Positions 28,554 through 39,182 of a stretch of DNA of 41,284 bases are shown here, piece by piece. Source of the stretch: Desulfobacterales bacterium (GTDB taxonomy: Bacteria; Desulfobacterota; Desulfobacteria; Desulfobacterales; JASJAZ01). The notes under the pieces are model-generated. The model ran no database searches. It was not told the DNA's origin and saw only the letters and a list, made by a program, of their open reading frames with translations. Location of the stretch: contig JASJAZ010000011.1 in assembly GCA_030066785.1 (NCBI GenBank), positions 1 through 41,284 of the forward strand, written 5' to 3'. The translations under genes and the position numbers were made by a program. Each line of letters opens with the position of its first letter. Position 1 is the stretch's first letter.

Positions 28554-29528
28554 ATGTTCGCATTTATTGTCAGACGTATCATCCAGGCCATTATTGTGAT
28601 GCTGGTCATCGGCCTGGTGGGATTCATCATCCAGCACCAGATTGGTGATCCCGTCCGAGACTTAGTGGGCGAGCGGGTCACACCCGCCGAACGCGAAGTC
28701 ATCCGGGATCAACTGGGCTTAAATGATCCCTTTTACATCCAATATGTCCGTTTTGTAAAAAATGCCGTTAAAGGCGATCTGGGTCTGTCTTTTTTCTACA
28801 AAAAACCTGCTCTCGAAGTCATTTTAGCCAAAGCCCCCGCAACCATCGAGCTGGTCCTTGTTACCGCCCTGATCCTGATCGTTGTCTCCATTCCGTCGGG
28901 TATTTATGCCGCTATTTATCCCAAAAGCTGGTTCTCCCGTATCATCATGGCAGTTAGTACCATCGGGGTGGCCATGCCTGTGTTTCTAACGGCCATCGTC
29001 CTGATTTATTTTTTTGGGGTGGAATTGAACTGGCTGCCGTCCTATGGACGGGGCGAAACCGTCAATCTCTGGGGATGGGAAAGCGGTTTTTTCACGCTGG
29101 ACGGGCTAAAACACCTGATATTACCCAGTGTATCCCTCTCATCGATCATGCTGCCGCTTTTCATCCGACTGGTCCGGGCCGAAATGATGGAAGTTCTGGA
29201 AACCGAATATATCAAATTCGCCTGGGCCAAGGGACTCCACCGGCAGCGGGTCTGGTATATTCATGCCTTTAAAAACACCCTGCTGCCGGTGATCACCGTC
29301 TTCGGCGTTCAGCTGGGAATTCTGGTTGCTTTTACGATTTTGACGGAAACCGTGTTTCAATGGCAGGGAATGGGTTTTATGTTTCTGGAGGCTGTGGAAC
29401 GCTCGGACACCACCCTTCTGGTGGCCTACCTGATTGTGGTGGGTGTCATTTTCGTTGTCGTCAATACCATCGTTGATATCATCTACGGGTTCGTCAACCC
29501 CATGGTAAGAATTGCAGGAACCAAATGA
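28554..29528 (+). CDS. ABC transporter permease, DppB-like
   Basis: FIVRRIIQAIIVMLVIGLVGFIIQHQIGDPVRDLVG; EAA loop EYIKFAWAKGLHRQRV. Confidence 0.93.
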   Translation: MFAFIVRRIIQAIIVMLVIGLVGFIIQHQIGDPVRDLVGERVTPAEREVIRDQLGLNDPFYIQYVRFVKNAVKGDLGLSFFYKKPALEVILAKAPATIELVLVTALILIVVSIPSGIYAAIYPKSWFSRIIMAVSTIGVAMPVFLTAIVLIYFFGVELNWLPSYGRGETVNLWGWESGFFTLDGLKHLILPSVSLSSIMLPLFIRLVRAEMMEVLETEYIKFAWAKGLHRQRVWYIHAFKNTLLPVITVFGVQLGILVAFTILTETVFQWQGMGFMFLEAVERSDTTLLVAYLIVVGVIFVVVNTIVDIIYGFVNPMVRIAGTK

Positions 29529-30442
29529 AATCCTGGAATCGATTTAAAAATTCTTATCTTTTGTACAGCTTTAAGCGCGATCCCGTTGCAATTATCAGCT
29601 TTTGCGTTCTTGCGGTACTGGGAGTTATCAGTATTTTAGCACCGGTTATCGCACCGTACAATACCTATGATACTGCAACCATTGACATCATGGACGCCGA
29701 AACCCCCCCCACCTGGATGGAAGACGGCGATGAGCGGTTTATACTAGGAACCGATATCCAGGGCAGGGATCTTTTAAGTACGATGATTTTCGGATTGAGA
29801 GTTTCCCTGCTAATCGGCGTCGGTGCGGTATTGTTCCAGTCATTTGTAGGGATCTTGGTAGGCATTATTTCAGGTTTTTTTGGCGGAAAGCTTGATTCCT
29901 TCTTGATGAGGTTAGCTGATATTCAGTTTTCTTTACCCTACTTAATCGTTGCGATCTTCACTATGGCTATCTTCAAAGTGGCATTTGGTATCGGACGCTA
30001 TGAAGATCTAGCCGAACCACTGTTGATCATTATCATTGGATTATCGCAGTGGCCGCATTACGCCAGGACCGTTCGGGCTTCGGTTCTAGGAGAAAAGAAT
30101 AAGGAATATGTGGAGGCGGCCCGGGTGATAGGCATCAGCCGTCAGCTGATCATGTTTCGCCACATCTTACCCAATACCATGACGCCGGTTTTGGTTATTT
30201 CCACCATCCAGGTTGCCAATGCGATCATGAGTGAGGCCGCCCTCTCGTTTTTAGGTTTGGGCATGCCCATTACCAGACCCTCGCTGGGATCTCTTATTCG
30301 CGCCGGATTCGAATATATTTTCAGTGGCTCCTGGTGGATCACTTTCTTTCCGGGAGTCTTGCTGGTTATTTTAATCTTAGTGATCCTGCTGCTCGGGGAC
30401 TGGCTGAGGGATGTACTTAATCCGAAGTTATACAAGGGATAA
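29525..30442 (+). CDS. ABC transporter permease, DppC-like
   Basis: FILGTDIQGRDLLSTMIFGLRVSLLIG; EYVEAARVIGISRQLIMFRHILPN; 4-bp overlap with upstream permease. Confidence 0.93.
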   Translation: MKSWNRFKNSYLLYSFKRDPVAIISFCVLAVLGVISILAPVIAPYNTYDTATIDIMDAETPPTWMEDGDERFILGTDIQGRDLLSTMIFGLRVSLLIGVGAVLFQSFVGILVGIISGFFGGKLDSFLMRLADIQFSLPYLIVAIFTMAIFKVAFGIGRYEDLAEPLLIIIIGLSQWPHYARTVRASVLGEKNKEYVEAARVIGISRQLIMFRHILPNTMTPVLVISTIQVANAIMSEAALSFLGLGMPITRPSLGSLIRAGFEYIFSGSWWITFFPGVLLVILILVILLLGDWLRDVLNPKLYKG

Positions 30443-30542
30443 GTTATCGGAGAAGAATAACTTAAAATTTAAATTGGATTACTGCATAAAAAGAATTTGA
30501 TTCATTTGATGATTCACAAAAAGATTGCTCTATTTCGCTATT

Positions 30543-31508
30543 ATGAGTCATTTACTTGAAGTAAAAGATCTGGAAGTAAAATTTGCATTACGATTTGGCG
30601 ACTTGACGGCCATCAACGGCGTTAGCTTGACCTTGGATAAAGGCGAGCGGCTGGGGATTGTGGGGGAAAGTGGGGCTGGAAAGTCGGTGACCGGTTTTGC
30701 GATTATCAACCTGCTGAGCAAACCCGGCTATATTTCCGCCGGGCGGGTTCTGTTAGAAGGCCAGGAATTAAATCGACTGCCGGAAGAAGACATGCGCAAA
30801 ATTCGCGGCAACCGCATCAGCATGATCTTTCAGGACCCCATGATGACCCTCAACCCGGTCCTGACGATCAAAACCCAGATGATCGAAACCATACTGGCTC
30901 ATGCAAATGTCAGCAAGACAGAGGCGACTGACATCGCTCTGGATAAATTAAAAAAGGTTCACATACCGTCTTCGGAAAAGAGAATTCACCAATATCCCCA
31001 TGAGTGCTCGGGTGGGATGCGGCAGCGGATAGTCGTTGCCATTGCTCTGCTGACTAATCCGGCTCTGATCATTGCCGATGAACCGACCACCGCTTTGGAC
31101 GTTACCATTCAGGCGGAAATCATGGATTTGCTTCAAGAGTTGTGCGCATCTGAAAAAATGGGACTCATCCTGATCACCCATGATCTGGGGGTTGTATCCC
31201 AGGTCACGGAAAGAATCGCTGTTATGTATGCAGGCAAAATTGCGGAAATCGGACCTACCCAGGTGGTCATCCATGATCCCCAACACCCTTACACCCAGGG
31301 ATTGATCAAAGCCTTGCCTGGCAGTCTCCAACCGGGATCACGTTTAAACCAGATCCCCGGCATGATGCCAACTTTAACCGATATTCCGCCGGGATGCGCT
31401 TTTCATCCCCGCTGTACCATCAGTGATACGATCTGCCGGATGGAAGTGCCGGCGTTGATCAGCAGACATGACCATGACCACATGATCGCCTGTCATGTGG
31501 TGAAGTAA
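30543..31508 (+). CDS. ABC transporter ATP-binding protein, DppD-like
   Basis: Walker A GESGAGKS, signature SGGMRQR, Walker B LIIADEPTTALD, C-terminal oligo_HPY PGCAFHPRC. Confidence 0.94.
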   Translation: MSHLLEVKDLEVKFALRFGDLTAINGVSLTLDKGERLGIVGESGAGKSVTGFAIINLLSKPGYISAGRVLLEGQELNRLPEEDMRKIRGNRISMIFQDPMMTLNPVLTIKTQMIETILAHANVSKTEATDIALDKLKKVHIPSSEKRIHQYPHECSGGMRQRIVVAIALLTNPALIIADEPTTALDVTIQAEIMDLLQELCASEKMGLILITHDLGVVSQVTERIAVMYAGKIAEIGPTQVVIHDPQHPYTQGLIKALPGSLQPGSRLNQIPGMMPTLTDIPPGCAFHPRCTISDTICRMEVPALISRHDHDHMIACHVVK

Positions 31509-31605
31509 AGAAATCAAGTTCAGGGGCTCCAGCTCGAGGTTAAATTATCACGAACTTATTGAACCCGGCTTAATTCGGTAGTTTTTAGAGTGAAGGTTCT
31601 TCAGA

Positions 31606-32622
31606 ATGGAAAATGACAACAGCCTGCTGGCCGTCAACAACTTAGTCAAGCATTTCGATATTTCCGGTGGTTTGCTGGAACAGCTGCGCTGGAAAAACGG
31701 GCGAATCGTTCGCCGAAAGACTACGGTCAAAGCACTCAATGATATCAGTTTTTCCATTATGCCACGTGAAATTCTTGGTGTTGTTGGCGAAAGTGGCTGT
31801 GGCAAATCGACTCTGGCCCGAGCGGTGTTGGGTCTATATCCGCCCGACAGCGGGGAGATAAATTATCAAAGCAGCCGAATTGACAATTTAACACCCCATC
31901 AGATGCTGCCCTTTCGGAAAAAAATGCAGATGATTTTTCAGGACCCTTATGCATCCCTGAATCCCCGTATGACCGTAAAAAGAACGCTGGAGGAACCGTT
32001 CCTTTTTCACAATAAATCGGCCACACCCACAGAAGTCAAGGACAAGGTAGAGGAAGTCATGCAGCAGGTCGGGGTTGAGCCCAGCTGGATCACGCGTTAC
32101 CCCCACGAATTTTCCGGAGGCCAGAGACAGCGTATCAGTATTGCCAGAGCCTTGATGGTCGATCCGGAATTTATCGTGGCTGATGAGCCGGTGTCCGCCC
32201 TGGACGTCTCCATTCAAGCCCAGATACTGAACCTGCTAATGGAGGCCCAGGAAAAAAGAGGCCTAACCTATCTTTTTATTACCCATGACTTATCCGTTGT
32301 GGAACATTTCAGTACCCGCGTCGCAGTTATGTACCTCGGTAAAATCTGTGAATTGGCCGCCACTAGCGAACTATTCGAATCGCCCCGTCACCCTTACACC
32401 CAAGCACTGCTTAGCGCGATTCCGGAGCTTGGCCGACAGAAGCCCACGCACATCAAACTGAAAGGCGAGGTACCCACGCCTATCGAACTGCCAGCCGGCT
32501 GTGTATTTCATGGCCGATGTCTCTATACCGATGAGCGCTGCATCCGCGAAGTTCCCCAGTTAATTTCACTGAATTCAGGTGTTGAAGTCGCCTGCCATGC
32601 TGTTGAGGAAAATCGGATTTGA
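31606..32622 (+). CDS. ABC transporter ATP-binding protein, DppF-like
   Basis: Walker A GESGCGKS, signature SGGQRQR, Walker B FIVADEPVSALD, C-terminal PAGCVFHGRC. Confidence 0.94.
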   Translation: MENDNSLLAVNNLVKHFDISGGLLEQLRWKNGRIVRRKTTVKALNDISFSIMPREILGVVGESGCGKSTLARAVLGLYPPDSGEINYQSSRIDNLTPHQMLPFRKKMQMIFQDPYASLNPRMTVKRTLEEPFLFHNKSATPTEVKDKVEEVMQQVGVEPSWITRYPHEFSGGQRQRISIARALMVDPEFIVADEPVSALDVSIQAQILNLLMEAQEKRGLTYLFITHDLSVVEHFSTRVAVMYLGKICELAATSELFESPRHPYTQALLSAIPELGRQKPTHIKLKGEVPTPIELPAGCVFHGRCLYTDERCIREVPQLISLNSGVEVACHAVEENRI

Positions 32623-32798
32623 TTATCAAAGTATCTCAGGCCTTAATTCTGCAATCAATTTTCAGATATTTTTTTAAATGATCCATGGATTTTAATATAA
32701 ATGCGGATGAATAAACATGCAGCGCAGATTCGGAGTTGCTAGAAAAATTTTTACGATTGCACGGAATGCCGATACGGCACATTTAAAAGGAGGACCCA

Positions 32799-33200
32799 AT
32801 GGACATAATGAGTTTTAAAGATTGCGAAGATGTGAAGATAGAAAAATTCCCATTTAAAGGCTCGCAGCGGGATGTTACCGGAACCAGTATCCGATGGCTA
32901 TCGCGCCATGGCGACGACGGCAATGGGTATCCCGAGTATGGACTACGTTACTTCACAATTCAGCCGGGCGGCGAAATTCCCATTCACAACCATTTCTATC
33001 ATCAGACCATGTATATTTTGAGTGGCAAATTCGAGTGCTACCAATACGATATAGAAACGGAGAAGGCAGCCGAAACCAAAGTCACCACTTCCGGGGATTT
33101 TGTCTACATTCCCAGCATGGAGGCCCATGGCATGAAAAATATCGGCGATGAACCGGCGACCTTTCTGTGCTGCATCGCCAACGTCTATGAAGACAAATAA
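32799..33200 (+). CDS. Cupin-domain protein
   Basis: IQPGGEIPIHNHFYHQTMYILSGKFECYQYD...TSGDFVYIPSMEAHGMKN; RBS AAGGAGG. Confidence 0.88.
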   Translation: MDIMSFKDCEDVKIEKFPFKGSQRDVTGTSIRWLSRHGDDGNGYPEYGLRYFTIQPGGEIPIHNHFYHQTMYILSGKFECYQYDIETEKAAETKVTTSGDFVYIPSMEAHGMKNIGDEPATFLCCIANVYEDK

Positions 33201-33224
33201 TTTGCGGTAGGTAACATAACGCAA

Positions 33225-33493
33225 ACCACCGAACGCCTGGATGGCTTTGATGAGCATCGTGTGCCGTCGTTTTTGCATTCAAAGACGCGTAAGAGATCGG
33301 TGTCGAAGTTAAATCGCTGTCCAAAGCCTATAATTCATGTGGTTGGTGAACCGAAACGCTGCCTGGCAATATCGTTATTGCCGCCGGAATGCGTAATATC
33401 AAATCCCCTCCAGACCGCGGTATGTTATATCTGCTGCAGGTTGCTGCTATTTCAGCTAAGCACGATGCGGCCAGTGCATCGATTACGGGCTAA
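33225..33493 (+). pseudogene. Remnant of a class I/II PLP-dependent aminotransferase
   Basis: LDGFDEHRVPSFLH (frame 1) then FKDA*EIGVEVKSLSKAYNSCGW*TETLPGNIVIAAGMRNIKSPPDRGMLYLLQVAAISAKHDAASASITG* (shifted frame, two internal stops); matches the remembered DapL-like pattern yDGyrpPSfl..kd.giEfhSLSKtyNMTGWRiG..vgn..ii..l..vKs..dsG.f..iQ.aai.al. Confidence 0.7.
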
Positions 33494-33541
33494 CAATATT
33501 TTCAAAACGGCTTTAGATTCGAGTATTGGATTGATCCTAAA

Positions 33542-35062
33542 ATGAAATCGCCGACTATCCATTTACATCCCAAAGATAATGTAATCGTTGCCCTCGTTGA
33601 TATTCCGCGAGGCGCGTCGATACCGCACGCGGATTTGATGATGCGTGATCCTATTCCCGCCGGTCATAAAATCGCCACTCAGCCTATTTCCGTTGGGCAA
33701 CCCGTTTTCAAATACAGTGAAACCATTGGTTTTGCCGCTGAAGATATTGAACCCGGCCAAACCGTGCATACGCACAATCTGACATTGAAAGATATAGAGC
33801 ACGATTATGCTTTTAGCACAGACAGTCAACCGATTGTAGAAACCAAAGCCTCCGAAACGCATACATTTGATGGTATTGTGCGCCCTGACGGGCGCGTTGC
33901 CACCCGCAATTTCATTGGCATTCTAACCACTGTCAATTGCAGCGCCAGTGTGGGACACTTTATTGCGGATGCCATCGAAGCCGAAACTTTGGCAAAATAC
34001 CCCAACGTTGACGGTGTGGTGGCATTGGGTCATGGCACCGGTTGCTGTTTAACTCCGGACGAGCATGGATTTATTTTGCTTCAGCGCACCTTGCAGGGTT
34101 ATGCCCGCCATCCCAATTTCGGCGCCATTTTGCTGGTGGGCCTTGGTTGTGAAGGCAACAACATTGACTGTTTAGTGGGAAACACCGGTTTATCTTCAGG
34201 GCCCTATCTCAAAACTCTCAACATCCAGACCGAAGGCGGGACGCCCCCATCCGTAGCAAAAGGGATTAAACTTGTTCACCAAATGCTGCCGCAAGTAAAC
34301 CAGGTCCGTCGGCAACCGGTCTCAGCCAAACACATTATTCTCGGTTTGGAATGTGGCGGATCGGATGCCTATTCTGGTATCACGGCCAACCCGGCTTTGG
34401 GGGCCGCTGTCGACCGTCTGGTGAGTATGGGCGGCACGGCGGTTCTGAGTGAAACCCCTGAAATATATGGTGCTGAGCATCTGTTGATCAAGCGTGCCGT
34501 ATCACGCCAGGTGGGTGAAAAGTTGGTGGAACGGATTAAGTGGTGGAAAAATTACACCCGCAAGCATGGCGGTGAAATCAATAACAATCCATCTCCCGGA
34601 AACAAGGCCGGTGGCATTACAACGATATTGGAAAAATCGTTAGGCGCCGTTACCAAGGGCGGTAGCAGCCCCTTGCAGGCCGTTTACGAATACGCCCAAC
34701 CGGTGCGTGCCCAAGGATTGGTATTTATGGACACGCCCGGTTATGACGTTGCCTCCATCACCGGCATGACTGCCGGCGGAATTAATGTCGTTTGTTTTAC
34801 CACCGGCAGGGGTACGGTGTGCGGTTTTAAGCCGGTTCCGACCATTAAATTGGCTTCCAACTCACAGATATACCGTCATATGCAAGCGGATATGGATATC
34901 AATTGCGGTCGTATTGTCGACGAGCAAATGTCGGTCCAAGAAATGGGAGATGACATCTTGCAGTCGATTTTAGATATCGCTTCAGGACGCAAGACTAAAA
35001 GCGAGAGGCTTGGGTTTGGCGACCACGAATTTGTGCCCTGGCATATTGGGGCAATTTTATGA
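33542..35062 (+). CDS. UxaA-family altronate/galactarate-type dehydratase (full length, SAF plus C-terminal domain)
   Basis: N-terminal SAF (NVIVALVDIPRGASI); DGIVRPDGRVATRNFIGILTTVNCSASV; GTGCCLTPDEHG; ILGLECGGSDAYSGITANPALG. Confidence 0.9.
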   Translation: MKSPTIHLHPKDNVIVALVDIPRGASIPHADLMMRDPIPAGHKIATQPISVGQPVFKYSETIGFAAEDIEPGQTVHTHNLTLKDIEHDYAFSTDSQPIVETKASETHTFDGIVRPDGRVATRNFIGILTTVNCSASVGHFIADAIEAETLAKYPNVDGVVALGHGTGCCLTPDEHGFILLQRTLQGYARHPNFGAILLVGLGCEGNNIDCLVGNTGLSSGPYLKTLNIQTEGGTPPSVAKGIKLVHQMLPQVNQVRRQPVSAKHIILGLECGGSDAYSGITANPALGAAVDRLVSMGGTAVLSETPEIYGAEHLLIKRAVSRQVGEKLVERIKWWKNYTRKHGGEINNNPSPGNKAGGITTILEKSLGAVTKGGSSPLQAVYEYAQPVRAQGLVFMDTPGYDVASITGMTAGGINVVCFTTGRGTVCGFKPVPTIKLASNSQIYRHMQADMDINCGRIVDEQMSVQEMGDDILQSILDIASGRKTKSERLGFGDHEFVPWHIGAIL

Positions 35063-35079
35063 ATCGAATCCAAATTAAC

Positions 35080-36333
35080 TTAGCGATCTTTCTGTAAAAT
35101 AACGACGGAGCAGGCCGCCTCTTCAAAGCCAATAACACCCCCGCCGTTTTCCTGCAGAGCAAACTCCGAATTCTTGACCTGTCGGGGACCGGCTTCACCG
35201 CGCAATTGGGTCACCAATTCATAAATCATGGAAAGCCCGGTAGCTCCGATGGGATGCCCTTTGGATACAAGCCCCCCGGAAGTATTGACAGGGATTGATC
35301 CTGTCAACTCCGTTGCGCCCGATTCAATAAATTTGCCGCCCTCACCCATAGGGCAGAACCCCAACATTTCCACCTGAAAGATTTCACAAAAACTGGTGGC
35401 ATCATGTACTTCCGCAACATCGATATCTTGCGGCCCGATGCCCGCCCATTGATACGCTTTTTGAGCAGCGGCATGGCTCAGGCTGGGTTCGTCAAATTTC
35501 CGATATTTGCCTCCGGTTAAAGCACTGGCTTTGATTTTAACCGCCCGATCTTGCACACCTGATGGCAGATTATTGAGATAATCCTGTGAACACAGAATGG
35601 CCGCCGCGGCGCCGTCGCCAATGGGTGCACACATGGAGCGTGTCAATGGATAGCTAATGAGTCGGTCTTCAATTACTTTTTCTACCGGGACTTCGAACTG
35701 ATACTGTGCATTGGGATTCAACGATCCATGGTAATGGTTTTTGGAGGCGGCCATGGCAATCTGCTGCTGGGTCGTACCGTAGCGCCACATATGGTAGCAG
35801 GCCTGCATGGCATAAGTGTCCATAAAAATCGTGCGATCGGGTTGGGGATCAAAATCTCGACCGCAATCGGCGGCCGCGGTTTTATAGGCCTCAATGATTT
35901 CCTGCTTATCAAATTGATCTAAACCATCGTCAAATAATCCAAAAGTTTTGGCTTTATCATCCGGCATATATATCTTTTCCACACCAATTGCCAGCGTCAC
36001 TTCAGACTGCCCGCTCAAAATATCTTTCCAGGCCGAATGCAATGCCATGGAGGCAGTGGCACAAGCGCCTTCCACGTTGATAATCGGCACCCGCTCGGGA
36101 AACAAGCCCTCGCGCACCAGCGGAATAAAACAGACCTGGCCGCGTATAAAGCCTTGTCCCCAGTGATGCATGGCACAGTTGCCAAAATAAGCAAATTCAA
36201 TATCAGCGCCATCGGTCATGCCAGCGTCTCTCAGCACACCTAAATAGACATCGCGGGTTAAGTCTTTATAAGATTTTTCCGGCCATTTTTTAAACTGGGT
36301 GGAATCAGCGCCAATGATGTAAACGTCACGCAT
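35080..36333 (-). CDS. Thiolase-family protein (SCP-x/acetyl-CoA acetyltransferase type)
   Basis: MRDVYIIGADSTQFKKW; nucleophile context EGACATASMALHSA; C-terminal GGLVSKGHPIGATGLSM; AAGGAGG RBS upstream. Confidence 0.9.
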   Translation of the reverse strand: MRDVYIIGADSTQFKKWPEKSYKDLTRDVYLGVLRDAGMTDGADIEFAYFGNCAMHHWGQGFIRGQVCFIPLVREGLFPERVPIINVEGACATASMALHSAWKDILSGQSEVTLAIGVEKIYMPDDKAKTFGLFDDGLDQFDKQEIIEAYKTAAADCGRDFDPQPDRTIFMDTYAMQACYHMWRYGTTQQQIAMAASKNHYHGSLNPNAQYQFEVPVEKVIEDRLISYPLTRSMCAPIGDGAAAAILCSQDYLNNLPSGVQDRAVKIKASALTGGKYRKFDEPSLSHAAAQKAYQWAGIGPQDIDVAEVHDATSFCEIFQVEMLGFCPMGEGGKFIESGATELTGSIPVNTSGGLVSKGHPIGATGLSMIYELVTQLRGEAGPRQVKNSEFALQENGGGVIGFEEAACSVVILQKDR

Positions 36334-36383
36334 TACTTTATTTCCTCCTTTGTATGGCGATTTTGCATCGAACCCATAAGCGA

Positions 36384-37625
36384 TTACTTTTTGCGAGCCG
36401 CCAAGACCTCTGCTTCTGGTCGCCAAAGGTCAGGACCTTTTAATTCCATGAGTTGATGGTAGATCGGAAATGAATAATTGGGATCATCAGCCACCTGTCC
36501 AAAATAGGCCGAGCAGCTGAGTTGATTATCGATACTGCGAAAAAAGAATCGGCCTCGCGTGGTATCTACCGTGGCGCCTTTCAAAGCTTCCTTAACACTT
36601 TCAATGGCGATACTTTGCGCCGCCTCGATACCCTGTTTTAGAATGTAAACGGCATCATACAGCAGGACCGCCCAGTCGCTGGGATAGCGATTGAATTTTT
36701 GACGATAACTGCTGACAAATGCTTGCATGCGCGTATTGTCAAGGTGCGCAAAAAAAGGCGCCCGGCAGCGGCCGTAGAGACCGCGACGCAGACTTTTGGC
36801 TTGCTGGATCATCTCGGTCACGCTGACAAGACCGCCCGGCAATTCAATTTCTTTAAACAAACGATAATCTCTGGCATCGCGCATCCAATAAGTGTTATCG
36901 GCACCGGCGATTGAAGACAGTATGAAATCCGGCTTTTGGGCCATAATATCCACAATAAACGAATTGAAGCGGGTTTGACCCAAACGGGGCCAATAGGCGC
37001 CCAGCAGCGACATTTCCGGCGCAAGCTCGCGCAGCAGATCAATTTGAATTTCTTGGCTTGAGCGCCCCCAGGCATAGTCCGAAGCAATCGTGACATACTT
37101 TTGCCAGCCTTTGGTTTGAGCAATTTTAGCCAGGGCCATAACGGTTGCTTTGGACATCATGTAGGTGTTGGGAACCACAGAGTAGGTGTAGGGGCTGGGA
37201 TCGATTTTGGTGATGTTTTCAGAGTTGCTGATCGGCGCGATGTGCAGGATTTGGAATTTTTGACAGATGGGTTTAATAGCCAGTGCACAAGCACTGGAAT
37301 AAGTGCCAATGACGCATTGGACACGGTCATTTTCGACCAGCGTCGCTACCACTTTTCGAGCCGTTTCCGGATTGGTTTGGGTGTCCCGGATATATAGACG
37401 AATATGATGTTTACCTAGCAAGCCTCCCTTGGCGTTGATTTCATTGACTGCCAACTCCAAGCCTTCCATGGCTTCTTTACAGTAAGGTGCGCCGGTGCCC
37501 GTAAGGGCCAATGCAACCCCTAATCGATAAGATTCGGTTGCAAAGGCAACACCGTGGATGAAGATTCCGCAAAGAATATAGACGCCCAATGCCATCATCG
37601 CAGCACGGATGTATTTGACTTTCAT
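36384..37625 (-). CDS. ABC transporter substrate-binding protein, branched-chain amino acid (LivK) type, orphan
   Basis: YRLGVALALTGTGAPYCKEAMEGLELAVNEINAKGGLLGKHHIRLYIRDTQTNPETA; signal peptide from ATG 37625. Confidence 0.88.
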   Translation of the reverse strand: MKVKYIRAAMMALGVYILCGIFIHGVAFATESYRLGVALALTGTGAPYCKEAMEGLELAVNEINAKGGLLGKHHIRLYIRDTQTNPETARKVVATLVENDRVQCVIGTYSSACALAIKPICQKFQILHIAPISNSENITKIDPSPYTYSVVPNTYMMSKATVMALAKIAQTKGWQKYVTIASDYAWGRSSQEIQIDLLRELAPEMSLLGAYWPRLGQTRFNSFIVDIMAQKPDFILSSIAGADNTYWMRDARDYRLFKEIELPGGLVSVTEMIQQAKSLRRGLYGRCRAPFFAHLDNTRMQAFVSSYRQKFNRYPSDWAVLLYDAVYILKQGIEAAQSIAIESVKEALKGATVDTTRGRFFFRSIDNQLSCSAYFGQVADDPNYSFPIYHQLMELKGPDLWRPEAEVLAARKK

Positions 37626-37793
37626 TTTAAGCCTCCTTGGTCTAAAGGAAATTCTGGAGACAGCAGTGGGAGAAAAGCTCAAGCAGCAACTGAGGAGAGA
37701 AGAACGCGACGTTTACAATCCCATTGCGACGTGATCAGCATTCAGGTGTGATGATATCTCCCAAACACCGAACTCTTGGACCGATTGGGTTAT

Positions 37794-39179
37794 TTAGCCA
37801 TAAGCAATGGCCGGCAACCAAATGACCAGTTGCGGCCATATAGCAACGATCAGTAGGCCAATTAGTTGCAAAATAATAAAGGGTATAACGCCTCTGTAAA
37901 TATCTACTAATTCAATTTCCGGCGGGCAAATGCCTTTCAGATAAAACAACGCAAAACCCACCGGTGGTGTGAGAAATGAAGTTTGCAGACTGACAGCAAT
38001 CAGCACGACAAACCAGACCAGTTCGGGATTATCGATCACGCCGTAACCATCAATCTGAAAACCGAGGTTGGATACCACGGGTGCAATCAAAGGGAGCACA
38101 ATAAGAGTGATTTCAATCCAATCCAGAAAAAAGCCCAACAAAAAAATCGCCCCCAGAATGACAGCCATAATTCCATAGGGACCAAAAGGTATCCCAGTAA
38201 GGACACGTTCAATAAATTCATCCCCACCGAGGCTTCTAAGCACGAGCGCAAAGCAGGTAGCACCTAAAAAGATAGCAAAAATGTAGGCGGTTGTATTGAA
38301 GCATGCCTTGGTGACTTCAACGATCACCTTCCATTTAAGCTTTTTATTAATTGCCGCCAGGATGGTCGCCCCTAACGCACCCACACCACTGGCCTCGGTC
38401 GGAGTGGTCATGCCGGCAAAGATGGAACCTAAAACAGCAACAATCAGTGCTGCCGGGGGCAAAATATTCTTAAACACATCCCATACCATGCGCCACTGCA
38501 AGGGCTTGCGGTCCGGATCGAGTGGTGCCGCCTTGGGCCGCACCAAGCTGAAAATAAGGATGTAGGCAATATAAAGCGATCCCAGGATAACACCGGGTAT
38601 CACGGCGCCCATAAACAAATCACCTACCGATAGGCCCAGCTGATCCGCCATAATGACCAGCATGATACTGGGTGGGATTAGAATTCCCAGCGTCCCCGAA
38701 CCGGCGATGGTTCCCAGCGCCAGGGTCTTGGAATAGCCCTGTTTCATCATGGCGGGCAGCGATAGTAACCCTAGCAGAACAACCGATGCCCCGATGATGC
38801 CGGTGGAAGCCGCCAAAATGATGCCGATGGTGGTCACGGTCACGGCTAGACCGCCACGCACCTTGCCAAACAGGCTTTGCATGGACTTCATCAGATTTTC
38901 GGCAATCCCGGACCGATCCAGCATCAACCCCATAAAAATAAACATGGGCAATGCCACCAGCACCCAATTGTCCATGAACTTGTAGATACGGTTGACGGAC
39001 ATTCCCAGGGTTAAGTAATCCAAGCCGGTAATCGTATCAAAATACATATCAGATATGTAACCGACCAACGTAAATAAACACGCAACACCACCCAACACCC
39101 AAGCAATTGGAAAACCCGTAAACAGCAAACCAATGAAGGTCAGAAACATGGCGATGACGAGATAATCGTTGAATTCCAT
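37794..39179 (-). CDS. TRAP transporter large permease (DctM-like)
   Basis: GFPIAWVLGG...ASTGIIGASVVLLGLLSLPAMMKQGYSKTLALGTIAGSGTLGILIPPSIMLV. Confidence 0.94.
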   Translation of the reverse strand: MEFNDYLVIAMFLTFIGLLFTGFPIAWVLGGVACLFTLVGYISDMYFDTITGLDYLTLGMSVNRIYKFMDNWVLVALPMFIFMGLMLDRSGIAENLMKSMQSLFGKVRGGLAVTVTTIGIILAASTGIIGASVVLLGLLSLPAMMKQGYSKTLALGTIAGSGTLGILIPPSIMLVIMADQLGLSVGDLFMGAVIPGVILGSLYIAYILIFSLVRPKAAPLDPDRKPLQWRMVWDVFKNILPPAALIVAVLGSIFAGMTTPTEASGVGALGATILAAINKKLKWKVIVEVTKACFNTTAYIFAIFLGATCFALVLRSLGGDEFIERVLTGIPFGPYGIMAVILGAIFLLGFFLDWIEITLIVLPLIAPVVSNLGFQIDGYGVIDNPELVWFVVLIAVSLQTSFLTPPVGFALFYLKGICPPEIELVDIYRGVIPFIILQLIGLLIVAIWPQLVIWLPAIAYG

Positions 39180-39182
39180 TGG

